Part shown: piece after piece, positions 42,461 through 54,358 of the stretch
Position numbering within the stretch: position 1 is the first letter of the stretch
Layout of the letters: every line of letters starts with the position of its first letter
Assembly: GCA_001316125.1 (NCBI GenBank)
Contig: BBCS01000001.1
Span: 620,001 to 684,000 of the forward strand
Direction of reading: 5' to 3'
Origin: Vulcanisaeta distributa JCM 11213
GTDB lineage: Archaea; Thermoproteota; Thermoprotei; Thermoproteales; Thermocladiaceae
Length of the DNA: 64,000 nt
Translations under genes and position numbers: made by a program
The notes under the pieces: model-generated
What the model was told of the DNA's origin: nothing
Seen by the model: the letters and a program-made list of their open reading frames with translations, nothing else
The model's database searches: none

Positions 42461-43487
42461 CAATTAAAATATTGCCTACCAACGATAGAAATAACTATGG
42501 GCATGATCATGCCCAATGAACAGGTGTGGATTATCCATTGCTACCACAACGATCTCCCAATGATAGCACCGATATTAACCGTGGTACTTGTGTAAAGCGG
42601 GGGGGCTATCGGCTCGTAATGCCATAGGCGGTTGCTCAAACATGGCCTCAGCTCCTATTGGAAATGTGAGTCTACAATAGGCGGGTTTATTCTATGTAGG
42701 TGTTGGTGACTAGACCTCATAAGCCCTTATTGATTATTCACCGTGTTATGCCAATATATTATCTAATCTAACCCGGGTGGTAATTACGAAATAACAATAG
42801 TAATAACAGTGAGTGGTTAGGTCTGTGCTCTGGTGATAATCTATGAGGATTATCTCGGCAATTACAACGTAACATAACCGTATCGATAAGCTCAGGATTT
42901 AAGTATACTACAGCTACTTACCTACTGATAGTCTCTGAGACCAATGACGCGCCTTCCTCGTTCTTTAGCGATAATATGAGTCCCACACTGTAGCCTCAAT
43001 GGGCTGTAATTCCATACACCATTGACGAGCAATAATCACAACTACTCAATGAGTAATGAGTAGCGACATAATCAATCGCAGTAGTGCTTAGGACTTGAGT
43101 AACGTGATCACTAAGTAATACCATCTAGGGCGTCAGTGGTAATTCCATAGGACTTATTCATGAGCATACGTCCTCCCACGCCGCAGCCTAGTATCAACAA
43201 GCTAATTGGGCGCCAGGCTATAGCAATGCCATTGATACGGCGTATGGTTGAGTGGGCGTGGACCCAGGTGCATTAAATAAGGGGGGCGTCGGCCAATAAA
43301 TAATAAGCTTCAATTCCACTTAAAATTAAGATAACCACCAATGCATTGTTTTACTCGCAACGATCTCCTGCAGTTTCAATACCTGGTTGCCGTAATTAAT
43401 CATGGCCCGTTGCGCGCCAGCTCTTAGAACGAGGTTTATCAAGGCCTAGAAATAATTACTACTTAAAGTGATTAAAAGCGACTGCGC
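42461..43487 (+). pseudogene. Decayed remains of an exported-protein gene
   Basis: This 1-kb stretch has no intact gene. One open piece (42871-42993) reads NITVSISSGFKYTTATYLLI then VSETNDAPSSFF, typical of a beta-rich exported protein, and GGNYEITIVITVSG lies just upstream in another frame. Stops are frequent elsewhere and many are not near G/C runs. I read it as a decayed surface-protein gene. Confidence 0.35.
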
Positions 43488-44204
43488 ATGAGTAGGGATG
43501 TAATGAAACCAGCGTGGTTAGTAGTGGCTGTAGTAACTACCGCTGCGGTTGCCTTCCTATCTATTAAGGTTGCCTATGAACCTTCCCATCCTCGTATTTG
43601 CCTATGCCCGCCGCATTTAGTGCGGATCTCGTTGTTTTTAACGGTAATGAACCCATACTTAATAAATCGCTTACTGCAGGTTCCCCCCATGCCTGTGCGC
43701 CGGCTTTCGTGGTTGGTCCCCCCCACTAAGTGGTCTCCCATTCATGATTGATTACCAGGTAATTAATAAGCAAAAGTGCAGTATGTTAACTGACATCGCC
43801 GGCTACCCGGTATTATTAATTATACGTGCTACGTACTACTCGGTTAGGGAACTCCCAGGCTTTTTAGTCCCAATGCAGGTATTCACCTCCTAAGTGCAAT
43901 AAACAGCGCCAAGGAATTGCTTAGTGAGTTTCTGAGGTACAACAGCGCAAGCCTAGGCAAGGGGTTTAACGGGACTGTGAGGCTATTGATGGACATACCC
44001 GCGGTAAGGAATTACATTGGCAGTGGTAGTCTGGTTTTAATAAGTGAGGGCTTCATAACAAATACGACCAGCGTTGGGAATTACCTAGTTACCAATATGA
44101 TGGGCATTGAATATACAATGAGCGTAGTTACGGGGAATGAAATGGTGACGGGAATGATATACGTAAAATATGTCCCATTTAAGATTCGACGAGGGGGGGT
44201 ATAG
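43488..44204 (+). CDS. Membrane-anchored exported protein, unknown (frameshifted)
   Basis: Frames join into a protein of about 240 residues. The N-terminal anchor is AWLVVAVVTTAAVAFLSI. The ectodomain reads SADLVVFNGNEPILNKSL and GLPFMIDYQVINKQKCSML, then HLLSAINSAKELLSEFLRYN, ending in a strand-rich part with MSVVTGNEMVTGMIYVKYV. Breaks lie near 43600, at the C7 at 43723, and near 43885. No known domain is recognised. TTAAAGTGATTAAAAGC near 43463-43480 is a likely TATA region. Confidence 0.5.
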
Positions 44205-44495
44205 CGATGATGCCATTAAAGATAGTGATAAGGTTAATGCCAAGTAAGTGTTGCGTAAGCGATAGATAAGGCTTAATGTTAATTCAATAATATGCTTCAT
44301 TAAAATCACCGTATCACATACCACTATTTTAATCGGTACTAATTGTTAAGCATTACATCATGTCTACGAGACGGGTCAGCAATAAGGATAGGCACATTAA
44401 GCATTAAACGTAAAACCCCCCCATTCAATTCTGCTCGACTCACTTTCTCTGAATAGCCGAAGTTAGAAAAAGTCCTGTGGGTTTTGTTTCTCTTG

Positions 44496-46267
44496 ATGGT
44501 TATGGGTTCGGGAATGAGGTGGTTGGTGGCTTTGTCGGTGATGGTTATTGCCGTCCTTGTACTCGCCCTATCCCTCCACGTTATTAATAGGCCTGGGCTT
44601 AAGGTCGCTAACCCACTCAACCAGGCAAGCCTCGGCATCACCAATGAACAAGCACCCGCCAGCATCAACACACCAATCTACGTGATCGGCCCTCAATCAC
44701 TCACCCAGGAACTAATCAGCATCGGCATTAATCAATCACTAATCAAGCCAGTATTGATCAACCAATTAACAAGCCTACCAAACAACAGCATAGTAATCAT
44801 TGATTGGCCGGCGATAAAGCCGTTGCTTCACTTAATTAATAGGACTGGGGGGGTTAATACCGCTAGTCCTGCCGTTAATACCTTAGTGAACCTGCTTAAT
44901 CGCGGTGATTTGGTTCTGATAAGCGTCAATAGGAGTTCTTTACCCATTGCTGAGTTAGTCCTGTCGTACTCCCTCGCAAGGGCTGGCGGTGTTGAGGTGG
45001 GCGGTTTCACAAGCGTTAATTCATTCCCATACCCAGTTAGTCAGTACTTAATTGCATACCCAGTAATGTCAGTAACGACGAATTACACGTTAATTGCGGG
45101 CTTCGTTTATAGGCGTGATTATGTGACGGCATTGATAGTGGGCCCATTGAGCCTGCATGACTTGCCCGGCTTAGTGACTGCATGGCTGATGGCGTCGGTA
45201 GATATGGCGTGGTCGTAATCCAGTCAAGTGATTTAGATCCAAGTTACGAGAACACTGACCCATGCTACGCAACTTGGTTAAGCCTATTAAATGCACCAAG
45301 TGGTTCAGAGGGCGTCTATGAGAATGGTGAGTACATATTCATATGGGGGGGTGCCCAGGCGTTGGCTAGTGAAACAACGCAGACTATTACCATTAACCAG
45401 GACCTCGGTATTGCCGCAGTGCAGGATAACTATGGCGACACCTTCTACTACGACTCCTGTATTTTAATCCTCAACACCACGCAGTTCTACACGGATACGC
45501 CACCGAATATACCCATTGAGTTAATAGGCGATGTGGCTTACGTGATGACCCCCCCATCCGGTGGTAATTCACAGGTCATTAATAATCGGGTATTCCCTGG
45601 GCCTGGATTACTGTATAACCTGATCGGTGGTTTTGACCTATACACTAGTTATGAGGATTACGTAAACGGCTTAACCAACTCATTTATCATAACCACGAGC
45701 GGTGGTTACTCACCAACGCCACAGTCATCGTCTGGTTCGTTATCCTTCGGGTTCGCCATAGGTCTTCCAGAGGAGGTTAGCGTATTTGTTGAGTATACAT
45801 TACCATCGATAAGTGGGGGGGCAGGTGAGGGTATTAGCGTGGGTACGTATCCGTCAGCCTCAGCTTACGGGCTTGATGCGAACAATTATACCTGGAACTT
45901 CTACTACAGTTTTGTCGGTCCTCTGGATTTATTGAGTGATGTTGATTTTATCAATGGTTTCATTGTTGGTGGTCCGGGCATGGTCGGCGAATTAGCCATG
46001 CCTAGCTTCTCGCTTGGTAATACCTACTGGGTTTACGTACCATTCAACGCCGAAGTTGAGACCTACTGTTGGAATGCTTGGGCTAACATGGGCTGGGAAA
46101 TAGGCGTCACACCAGCGTCTTCAGGCGTGGTGGTGAGTCCGAACAATGCGGGCTTCTGGTTTTCAGGAGCACCAACGAATGCGCCAAGTGGGTCATGGGT
46201 TAATGGAGTAAACATTAACAACGCACCCCCCCTCTGCGGTTCAGTATCCTTAAGTGCGCCAGGTTGA
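44496..46267 (+). CDS. Large exported surface protein (frameshifted)
   Basis: The protein of about 590 residues has a signal-anchor (RWLVALSVMVIAVLVLALSL), then a domain with alternating alpha/beta pattern (IYVIGPQSL, SIVIIDWPAI, GDLVLISVNRSSLP, TALIVGPLSL), and after a break near 45195 a long Tyr/Ser/Gly/Asn-rich beta part with GIAAVQDNYGDTFYYDS and WVYVPFNAEVETY, ending near a single cysteine. ATG 44496 is chosen because AGTTAGAAAAAG at 44461-44472 lies the right distance upstream for a TATA box. No named domain; likely cell-envelope protein. Confidence 0.65.
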
Positions 46268-46397
46268 TTGGCAAGGGCGGTGACATTAAAGGCAATTAAA
46301 TAAGTGGTAATAGTTGAATATTCATACCACGTTAATTTCATAGGGAGTTACTAAGTATGTTGCCTCGGCATTGTTCTTACCATTAAATCGAAACCAA

Positions 46398-47309
46398 TCA
46401 TACGACACGGTTAACTACTTTTCTGGCTTTTCGCATTAAGATTAATTCATTAAATGCGGTTGTGTTAAAGTAATTTAACGTATAATTCATTAATTGCCTA
46501 TCTGCCACACTGATTACCTTGGCTATCTCATTTCCATTTATTAACGTTATTAACGTGTCATGGATTACCTGTGTCGTTGCTATGCCGTTTGGTAGTAGGC
46601 AAATTATTTCTGTGGTATTCTCAAGTGTCGTATAGTTTGCCTTGGGTAATAATTCATTTATCATTATTGTCTTAGTCATGGTAGTTACATTGTAGCAGTA
46701 AGTGGTCTCTCCATGCCAACTTGATTCATTTATATACTTAATATGAATAACTTCTGCGTAACTTTCATTGTATTGGTTTAGGTATCCTGACCCATAACTC
46801 ATATTTAATGCATAATTTCCTAAAAACTCATTAAATGGTAAGTACGTGAGTAATAAGGCGCTTGCGTTCGGCTTTACCTGGGTTAGGCAGTCGATAATGG
46901 CGCCGTTTCGTCCACTATACATTACTATATAATTTGCCATGCACAATTCCTCGGGCGCACTTATCCAATAGGCAAATCCCTGAACAATTGGGGGGGTAGT
47001 GTATAGTGGGTTTGTGATATTTACCACATTAATTATGCGTACAAATGCCCTACTTCCATTTATGAAGCCTATACTCATATAGTCAATTAAATGCTCATTA
47101 GTCTCATAATGCATATTGCTCCCTATCGTGACGTAAGTGGCATTTTCATAGTACATCGCAGTGAATGAACCGTTGATTAGTAATTCCCTGAGGTCATTAA
47201 TGTAATTCATGGACGATGAGGATTGACCTCCTAATCTTGATACAGCAATTATTATGGCAATTATAAGCACAATAATCACTAATGCTGTTACCACGAATAT
47301 CCTTCTCAT
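46398..47309 (-). CDS. Membrane-anchored glycoprotein-like exported protein
   Basis: An intact protein of about 303 residues with an N-terminal anchor (RRIFVVTALVIIVLIIAIII) and an ectodomain rich in N-x-S/T sites (NGSF, NATY, NASA, NMSY, NESY, NESSW, NVTT, NYTT, NTTE). ATG 47309 is preferred over the longer frame to 47363 because GCTTAAAAAACG at about 47328-47339 on the minus strand is a well-placed TATA box. Four cysteines could form disulfides. Function unknown. Confidence 0.6.
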   Translation of the reverse strand: MRRIFVVTALVIIVLIIAIIIAVSRLGGQSSSSMNYINDLRELLINGSFTAMYYENATYVTIGSNMHYETNEHLIDYMSIGFINGSRAFVRIINVVNITNPLYTTPPIVQGFAYWISAPEELCMANYIVMYSGRNGAIIDCLTQVKPNASALLLTYLPFNEFLGNYALNMSYGSGYLNQYNESYAEVIHIKYINESSWHGETTYCYNVTTMTKTIMINELLPKANYTTLENTTEIICLLPNGIATTQVIHDTLITLINGNEIAKVISVADRQLMNYTLNYFNTTAFNELILMRKARKVVNRVV

Positions 47310-47363
47310 CGCCAGAAATACCTCACGCCGTTTTTTAAGCCTTATTACGCAACGTATCACCAC

Positions 47364-47726
47364 ATGAATGCTAGGGTAATCATAAGTGGATTGATCATGG
47401 GTTCACCGGCTCTAGCCTAAAGTAACTAATTACTTCATTAAATCACGCATCACGTTAGATACGCATTAGAATTTAAGATCACCACATAACTAAGCCGTTA
47501 GTAATGGCTTAATAAGCGTGACTTCATACGGATATGAAGATGTAATACCCTAAATAAGTATCGTAGTAGCTTACGCACAACGATAATCAGTAATACATTA
47601 CTAATACCCAGTCCACGGTTGATGTTTACATACCTACCAATATAATTGTTAATGGATCAGAACCATTACCTACATTATATTTTATCAAGCAATTAATAAT
47701 GATAATACTATTCGCAAATTATCTCC
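47364..47726. other. Gene-free stretch
   Basis: About 360 AT-rich bases between two minus-strand genes. I see no coding frame, repeat or RNA gene that can be supported. Confidence 0.4.
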
Positions 47727-48465
47727 TTACCTAACCTTTGTTATCGGTAGTTTCCCGTTTCTTAAGTCATTTATTAATTGAACGACCTCATTTACCGCGG
47801 CCTCCAGTATTGCCTTGCCCTTCTCCTGGCTTGCCCTCGATGGGTATCCCTGCACGGCCTTCGTATACTCCATCGCGTAGACCTCCTTCCCATACACCCT
47901 AAACCTCGCCTCAACCCACTCATCAGCCGAGCCATCCCTAGGAATCCACTTAACCAGGTCTGGGTACGCTGCCCAGACCTCGCTTGTCTCGTCCTCAGCC
48001 GCATGGCCCTCCGGCGTCTCCAAAACCTTCTTCCTGGCCTCCTTTGCTAGGTCTATCCACCAGTTTATGATTATTATGACTAGGTTAGTCTCCTTTGCCA
48101 CGTCCTTTGCCGCCATGTTTAGGGCGTCCGCATTGCCTCCATGCCCGTTAATGACGATTAGGTACCTAATGCCGTTCCTAGCCACTTCCCTGAATATGTC
48201 CCTGTAGAGCATGTATAGTGTCTCATTGCTTATGGATATGGTGCCGGGGGAACTTGTCGAGCACGTACGTATTCCCATACCAAACAGTGGGCAGTAGGAG
48301 TACGTTGGTCCTCTTTGCGGCCTCCTCGGCTATGTAGGTGGCCATTAACGCATCCGTACCCAGTGGTAAGTGTGGTCCGTGGGCCTCGACAATCCCCGTC
48401 GGTAGTAGGGCCACTGTCTTATCGACCTTTTCAAACTCAGGCCATGTAAGCTCCCACCAACGCAT
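47727..48465 (-). CDS. Creatininase-family amidohydrolase (frameshifted)
   Basis: A protein of about 245 residues with MRWWELTWPEFEKVDKT at the start, EAHGPHLPLGTDALM (metal-binding E, H and D), VINGHGGNADALN and GHAAEDETSEVWA, the three conserved metal or substrate motifs of creatininase/creatinine amidohydrolase-family enzymes. In archaea relatives act on cyclic amides in cofactor synthesis, for example on formamide-type intermediates; this substrate is not known. ATG 48465 follows a CATTTAAG box by about 20 bases. The break is near 48245 at a C5 run. Confidence 0.85.
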
Positions 48466-48510
48466 TAACCATTGAATTGATAACGCCCTTAAATGCAATA
48501 CCACCCAGGG

Positions 48511-48926
48511 TTAAGGATCCCAGTAATGCCTAGCCCTATCCCTAAGCGCCAGGGCTAGTTCGAGGACCCTCCTATAACTCCTCGACCTAAGTATTTCATC
48601 AACCACGTTAAGGTCTAGGCTGGCGTAGCCGTGAACCACCACGTTCTTAAAGCCCACTAATGACTTGATTAGGGCCTCCTCCTCACTCGTCACCAAACCC
48701 ATATCTCTTAACCTCCTGGCAATTCCTGAGTAGCCTCGGCAGTAACGCCCATGTTAGATAATAACCGTCGGCATAAGTCGATGAAGGCTTGCGCCTGAAC
48801 CTGCAGTGCGTGTATTGACGCCAGTTGATCTCGCCAATTACTTAGATCATAACCACGGTCAACAAATTCATCGAGTCTCCTAGTCATATCCTCGATAATA
48901 CTCAGCAATTTATTTAGGATCGCCAT
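48511..48926 (-). CDS. HepT-like HEPN toxin (DUF86), motif R replaced by K (frameshifted)
   Basis: Two frames join into about 138 residues: an N-terminal helical half (LLSIIEDMTRRLDEFVDRGY, HALQVQAQAFIDLCRRLL) and a C-terminal half with SLVGFKNVVVHGYASLD. The HepT RNase motif is normally R-N-x-x-x-H-x-Y; here the arginine codon is AAG, lysine, while H and Y remain. HepT toxins cut RNA and are silenced by MntA, encoded by the overlapping upstream gene. The break is near 48705. Confidence 0.78.
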
Positions 48927-49341
48927 CTCATCACCAGGGCCTTACCCGCATTAGCCACCAGGTCCAACTTCCTGGCGTCAATAAGGAAGTCCTCACAAAT
49001 CGAAGCCCTCCTATGCATCCTCAGCCATGCATCATCACTGGCCATGTATAGTATTACACCATCACTAAAAACCTCATGAACCAGGTAACAATCAGCACTG
49101 TCGCTAATGGGCACTAGATCCACCCTATCCGTACCCAGGTAATCAAACAGGTCAAAGAGTAGCCGTGAGTGCTACCCAGGTCAAGGCCTCCCACGAACTC
49201 CACCGCGATATCAACATCCTCACCAAAACCCCCCCTCCTAACTATGGAACCAAAGAGAACCGCGTAGTAAATACCGTAGTTACCCCCCCATGGAAACATC
49301 CTCAATCTACCAATCACTGATTTATCAAGCATTAAGCCCAA
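48914..49341 (-). CDS. MntA-like nucleotidyltransferase antitoxin (frameshifted)
   Basis: About 140 residues across one break near 49165. The core is VLFGSIVRRGGFGEDVDIAVEF with the GS motif and D-x-D metal ligands, then FDYLGTDRVDLVPISDS (third acidic residue), ADCYLVHEVFSDGVILYM and a C-terminal helix. MntA proteins AMPylate the HepT tyrosine. It overlaps the HepT gene by 13 bases. RRGGFG holds one glycine more than expected from a C7 run. Confidence 0.82.
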
Positions 49342-49441
49342 TCTAAGGATTACATACTTACTTACTTAAAGTATTTACACTTACCCATGTCCCAAGTGTT
49401 TGCAAAAACTTATTTCTTAGTGCATAATTACTCATTAATCT

Positions 49442-50740
49442 ATGAAGGGCTATGTGGTGATCACAGCTATACGTGTGGCTAAACGTTCAATTCCACTATT
49501 AATTGTGGTGCTGGCATTAATGGTAGTCCCCAAGGCAGTATTCGCGCTTGGCGGTTGCTATATATTCACTGACGTTAATTTAACCTCAACGGGCTTCCCA
49601 TACAGTGTCGTGGCGTACACGAGGTTTAACTCAAACCATCTCATACGTAGTCTACCAATTACTGCCGGCCCACTTAATAGGACCATACCCATCACACTCA
49701 ACGAGAGGGCCCCCAGGTCGATATATTATTTCTCAACGAGACTATCAATTACGTATCGCCAAAGCCACCATTCTTCTATACAGCCGAATTAACAGCAACT
49801 TGGGATTACACGGTATACCCAATAAACATTACTAACTACGTCGCATATGCCAATCAGGTCCCTGGCTTAACATAACAATGATTAACAACAGCTGCGAATT
49901 CCTACGTGCATACGTAATTCTACGCCCGGTACCTACCATAATTAATGCAAGGCCGGACTGGGTATACTTCAGCGCATTTGTTGTAATGCTAGTATTACTA
50001 ATTGGAATCCTGTTAATTATTACTTACCTACTCCTCATCAAGCCCATAGGAAAGCCCGCCAGTAATTCATCAGCGCCGCTCGGTGTTTATCGCTTTGGTC
50101 ATGGCATGCTAATATTCTTGGTTATGAACATCATTAACATAATCATGACAATCGCATTCCTAATGTCATCAATACTCATGGGAAGCCCGCCGCCGGCCCT
50201 TGCACTGTCAAGTGGGGGGGCTTACCGTGATTAATCACGTAACGACAAACCTACTATACGTCACGCTCCAAGGTCAATTAACCGTGGGGAATTTGGCTGG
50301 TATTGCGACGTACATGACTATGACGTTAATAATCATTAATATGGTGTATGCGATGTTCATAGCAGCTATGATCTTCCTCAAGGATGGGTTCCTTAAATTA
50401 GGGTTTATTAATGATAATGTCCAAATCGGCTACTACGGTTCATTAGTGAACATATTCGGAATAATACTCCTAATGATTGCCTACTCAGCAATGATCATCC
50501 TGCTGAGCCGTTCACCATATACGCCATCGAGCATGTAACCCCCATCAATAACGCCGGGCATAATCTCGACAGTTGTGGGATTAATAACGGCCGTGATCCC
50601 CGGGCCTGATGGGCATCATAATACTGTTCGTGGGCTTCATAATGACTCTCGTAGCCACGTATAGGTTATTATCCACGTACAGCCCAACCATTAGGTACCT
50701 CGGCGTGGCAATGGCCCTATTAATAATAGGCATGTTTTAA
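49442..50740 (+). CDS. Exported N-domain plus six-helix membrane protein (frameshifted)
   Basis: Frames join into about 430 residues. A signal peptide (IPLLIVVLALMVVPKAVFA) leads to a 110-residue outer domain with N-x-S/T sites, then about seven helices, among them WVYFSAFVVMLVLLIGILLI, FLVMNIINIIMTIAFLMSSI, a helix near 50440-50510, and MGIIILFVGFIMTLVATYRL and VAMALLIIGMF at the end. Breaks are near 49730, at the G7 at 50213 and near 50600. No family is recognised; the layout suggests a membrane sensor or transporter part. Confidence 0.5.
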
Positions 50741-50745
50741 ACCTA

Positions 50746-51162
50746 GTGAGTGTAACGGGCGTAAACCTAGGCCTGATCATACACGCGCCAACCATTGCCT
50801 ACCTATATTACTTAACAACACTTATGTTGGGCAGGGTAGCCGACCTAAACGACGTAGGCGCGTTAATACTTAATGCGGAGCATGAGCTAGGCATGGCAAG
50901 GACCAGCACATATCCAATTGATAATTTAAGGAGGGCATTCAATTACGTAGTTAAGGCATTGGCGATTAGGGAGGGATTACCTGAGGTTCAGGGTGCTGTG
51001 AGGACCGGTCATTGGACTAATCAGTTAATTACGAGCGCCGTAATGCGGTTATCAGATAAACTACTGACAGTGAAGGAGCTATGGCTAAGCCTAAACCAGG
51101 AATCATTAACTAACATTGATGAGACGATAGGTAAGGTTAGGGAATTACTCAGGGCGTTTTAA
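50746..51162 (+). CDS. PaREP1-like helical protein
   Basis: The protein has a core of AEHELGMARTSTYPIDNLRR, AFNYVVKALAIREGL, TGHWTNQLITSAVMRLSDKL and a final helix ETIGKVRELLRAF. This follows the same order as the PaREP1-type gene at 30187-30590 (KALAIAKGL, GRWTVSLLDKAARRLGDK). It starts six bases after the preceding membrane gene and may be in its operon. The first 30 residues from GTG 50746 look like carry-over; the true start may be an internal ATG or TTG. Confidence 0.6.
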   Translation: MSVTGVNLGLIIHAPTIAYLYYLTTLMLGRVADLNDVGALILNAEHELGMARTSTYPIDNLRRAFNYVVKALAIREGLPEVQGAVRTGHWTNQLITSAVMRLSDKLLTVKELWLSLNQESLTNIDETIGKVRELLRAF

Positions 51163-51189
51163 TTAAATAATGAGCTCACTCAGTAGGGC

Positions 51190-52988
51190 TCAGCCCTGGC
51201 ACACAGTAGAGCCAGGCCATGGGTATAAATAAGGCAGGTAATTCAAGTAGTAACCACTACCATTAATTATAATGCCTGCAGGCCAGTAATACTCATTACC
51301 ACCGGATGCGGTGATGGCTGGCGAACCCACAAAAGTAGTATAGAACTGCCACGACGTATTGGGATTAGTATATATGTTTACGATGTAATTCTGGTATATG
51401 GTGGCTGCAGATGATACGAAGTAATTAAGTATGTACGATACGGCAAAGCCAATGAGCGGCCCAATAATAGGTGGTACTTCATCTAGAACCGTCTCAGCAA
51501 TAATCTCAGCAATAACGCCACCAACATCAGCACCCCCAGGCGGGAATGCCCGGGTTGTACGTCATTAATACCTTCTGTAAACCATATTCTACGACATTGC
51601 TTGATAAATTACTAGGGCTGGGTGCATTACTACAGGCTTGGACATACGTTGGCGAGGATTCAGCAGATGGGTTATACGAAATATATTGGCCGTCAAGCAC
51701 CGAGAACGCTTCACCGGCTAATCCCTGGCTTATTAATACGGCTAAGGTGTTCGTTACCGAACCATTACCGATATCAAGATATGGATAGATTGTAAGGACG
51801 CCAGAATTATATGATAGGCTACTTAAGCTTAGCACCATCGTGCCATTAGCGATGTAAGTAGGTGTACAGGAACCACCTTGAAATAAACAGTAGTAATACG
51901 TAAGTAATACGTAACCGCGGCAACATACCCAATAGGCCCAATAAACACGGTGCCAGAGCCTGGCACGTAATAAACCTGCTGTCCATACACGCATGCAGAA
52001 TTAAGGGAATTCCCATGCGTAATAGCTAATTGTTGCTCATAAGCTTGGCACATTGGTTCATATAGATACATACTTACGGATTGTGAAAAGGTAATTGTTG
52101 GTTCGTTAGATGTGGTTGACATAATGTAGTAACCTGAGGTGTTGTATATGGCGTATGAGGCATAGAATCCACTACCTGCTTGTGCTTCTCCGTTATGTAA
52201 TGCAACATTTATATTTATAACACCGTTACTCCATACACCCATGCCCCCCCAACTCACGAAGAATAGCGGTATTGGTCCCTCAAACTCATAGCAACTCTCT
52301 AATTGCCAGCCAGTTGAGCCAAGGCAGGTACGTATGGTAGGCTTGAAGGTGATTGTGGAACGCTATTCCCCCCCATGCATGAACCCACGTAGGTATACCC
52401 ATATGGGTCTGTTGTATTTATCTTGGTATTGGTTGTTTGCATGGTTATAGACTTCGTTAGATTTCTCGGTATTGGTAGTGGCTTTACCGTGGTTAAGTTT
52501 ACTGATGCGGTTATGGCTATGTGTTCCTTGCTTATTATCCAACCTGGGTCGTAAGGTATGGCCAGGATCATGAACCTCACGGTATGTGTCTCATTGGATG
52601 TGTACGTGATGAATGCGAGTAGTGATGGCCATAGCCCAGCCACATTCCATGCACTGGCTACCTCCATCATTAGTGGGTTCGCTAGGTTTATGGTCACTGC
52701 GCCCACACCGTAGTAGTAGCCTATAGTGTAGATCTTCGTTGGCGTGAATGCGAATAGACTCACGGTGATTGGCGCTGGCGTGTTATTTAGGTATGTGCGT
52801 ATTACGAGGGTTGGCGTAGTGATGGTGCTTATGTTGTAATAGTCTATTTGTGAAGCCTTGGCTGTGAGAGTCATGAACGGTCTTGACTGTGCCTGGGATT
52901 GGGCTAGGGCTATGAGGGCTATGGACAGTGCCGCTATGGCAATTATTGCCAGGGTGATTATGCGTAGTGTATTTACTCGACTTGGCAT
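51190..52988 (-). CDS. Large exported protein (surface family member B), frameshifted
   Basis: Four pieces join into a protein of about 600 residues. It has a signal peptide ending in ALAQSQA, the shared VIRTYLNNTPAPITVSLFAF segment, IPYDPGW near residue 155, VKPLPIPRNLTKS, YGYTYVGSC, then beta-rich parts and VIAEIIAETVLDEVPPIIG-like helices, ending WPGSTVCQG at 51190. The order matches the protein at 12418. TAAAAATC near 53012-53019 is a TATA box 25 bases before the ATG. Breaks are near 52290, 51900 and 51535. Function unknown; likely secreted or envelope protein. Confidence 0.68.
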
Positions 52989-53014
52989 AATAATCGCTCT
53001 AATTACGGAGATTT

Positions 53015-53677
53015 TTACCCCCCCGCTATTTTATAAGAATTGTTCCCTGACCCTTCTGGGCACGCTTCCATCGGTATTACTACGTTATTAATCTTCTCCT
53101 CACCGATCGTGGTTAATGGCCCATGGCCTGGATAAACAATGAAGTTGTCGGGTAGCTCTCTGTACAACCTGCACACGGACCTCCTGAGTTTATCCATATC
53201 GCCCCCCCCAGGTAGGTCCGTCCTACCGACACTACCTGCGAAGAGTGTGTCGCCCGTAATTACGAAGTCATCCCCCCCAATTATCGAGATTGAACCTGGC
53301 GTATGCTGGCGTGTGGATTACCCTTAGGTTAAGCGGTAGTTCTGAACCCTCACTGACGAACACGGGCTCCGGCAGTTCGGGTTTTGTGAATCCCCCCCAC
53401 ACTGCGGCTAATTCGTTGAATACTTCCTTCAATTCCCAATCAAGCCTATGCACCATGAATGGAATGCCCAGGTGCTCGGTCAATTCCTTAACCGCACCCA
53501 CATGATCAAAGTGCAGGTGCGTCGCAATCACGGCTAAGGCCCTCCTACTGCCTAAAGCATTCAGTATGCTCTCGGCTCATCCCCCCCAGGATCGATGATT
53601 ATGCAGGAATTATCATTACATACCAAGTAGCAATTGGTTTCGAGCGGTCCAACAACCACCACCTCAACGTTGAGCAT
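53015..53677 (-). CDS. Metallo-beta-lactamase-fold hydrolase (glyoxalase II-like), frameshifted
   Basis: About 220 residues: VVVVGPLETNCYLVCND and IIIDPGG at the start, the metal motif THLHFDHVGAV (HxHxDH), IGGDDFVITGDTLFAG with the third histidine loop partner aspartate, GRTDLPGG, and VYPGHGPLTTIGEEKINN with the last histidine. This is the hydroxyacylglutathione hydrolase-like branch of the fold, acting on thioesters or related substrates. Breaks are at C7-8 runs near 53270, 53200 and 53585. The C-terminal tail after INN is longer than usual. Confidence 0.87.
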
Positions 53678-53682
53678 CTAGG

Positions 53683-54271
53683 TCACTGCACCTTGGCTTT
53701 GCTACCCATTATTGACCATACCTCAATCGCACAGGCGAGTATTGATAGTGATTGTATCGTAGCCGCCACGTAATTCACGACAGACTTACTTATTAAAGCC
53801 AGTATCACGGCGGCTATGATGAGCAGGGTACTCACCAGCCACATGTACCTCGATGCCCTATGCGTCGCAATACTAGTTAGCACTGCGTAGACACCAACCA
53901 TAAGCGCCAGGGCAATTATTAAGGAGATTAATGAGGCTATAAACTGCCTAATAAATAATAGGACTATGCCTATAACCATCGCTGCTGCGAAGGCCGTTGG
54001 CACGTAACCCCCCTCTCAAGACCGCCACGTATGAGAACAACGCCCAAATATACATATAGGCCTAGGATTAGGGCTAGGGTTATTAGGCTAGTACGGCAAT
54101 GTTACTGGGTATGTATAGCATGAAGTATGGCAGTGGTATATCCGTGTATATGGTTAGGTAGCTGGTTATGAATAGCCATAATAAGGATGCAAAGTTAACA
54201 ATCACGAAACCAGTATAGAACCAAGCAAGCCTACTAAGGACCTTTGCGCTTAAGCCCATATCAATAGACAT
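53683..54271 (-). CDS. Six-helix membrane protein, unknown (frameshifted)
   Basis: Frames join into about 195 residues with six hydrophobic helices: LAWFYTGFVIVNFASLLWLF, LPYFMLYIPSNIAVLASLIT, LALILGLYVYLGVVLI, AFAAAMVIGIVLLFIRQF, SLIIALALMVGVYAVL and LVSTLLIIAAVILALI. Breaks are near 54090 and 54010. It follows the hydrolase gene after a five-base gap on the same strand, being upstream of it, so the two may be co-transcribed. No family recognised. Confidence 0.5.
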
Positions 54272-54358
54272 ATTCTTATGTATCCCTTAAATGCTTTGTG
54301 GAGTTAAACGGTATGTAGTAATCCTTATAACAATCCATGTAAGCCATACAGCCAGGTT

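Noticed and set aside
47778..48050. Plus-strand frame opposite the creatininase-family gene
   Set aside because: The minus strand carries all three metal motifs of the enzyme; the plus-strand frame is a shadow.
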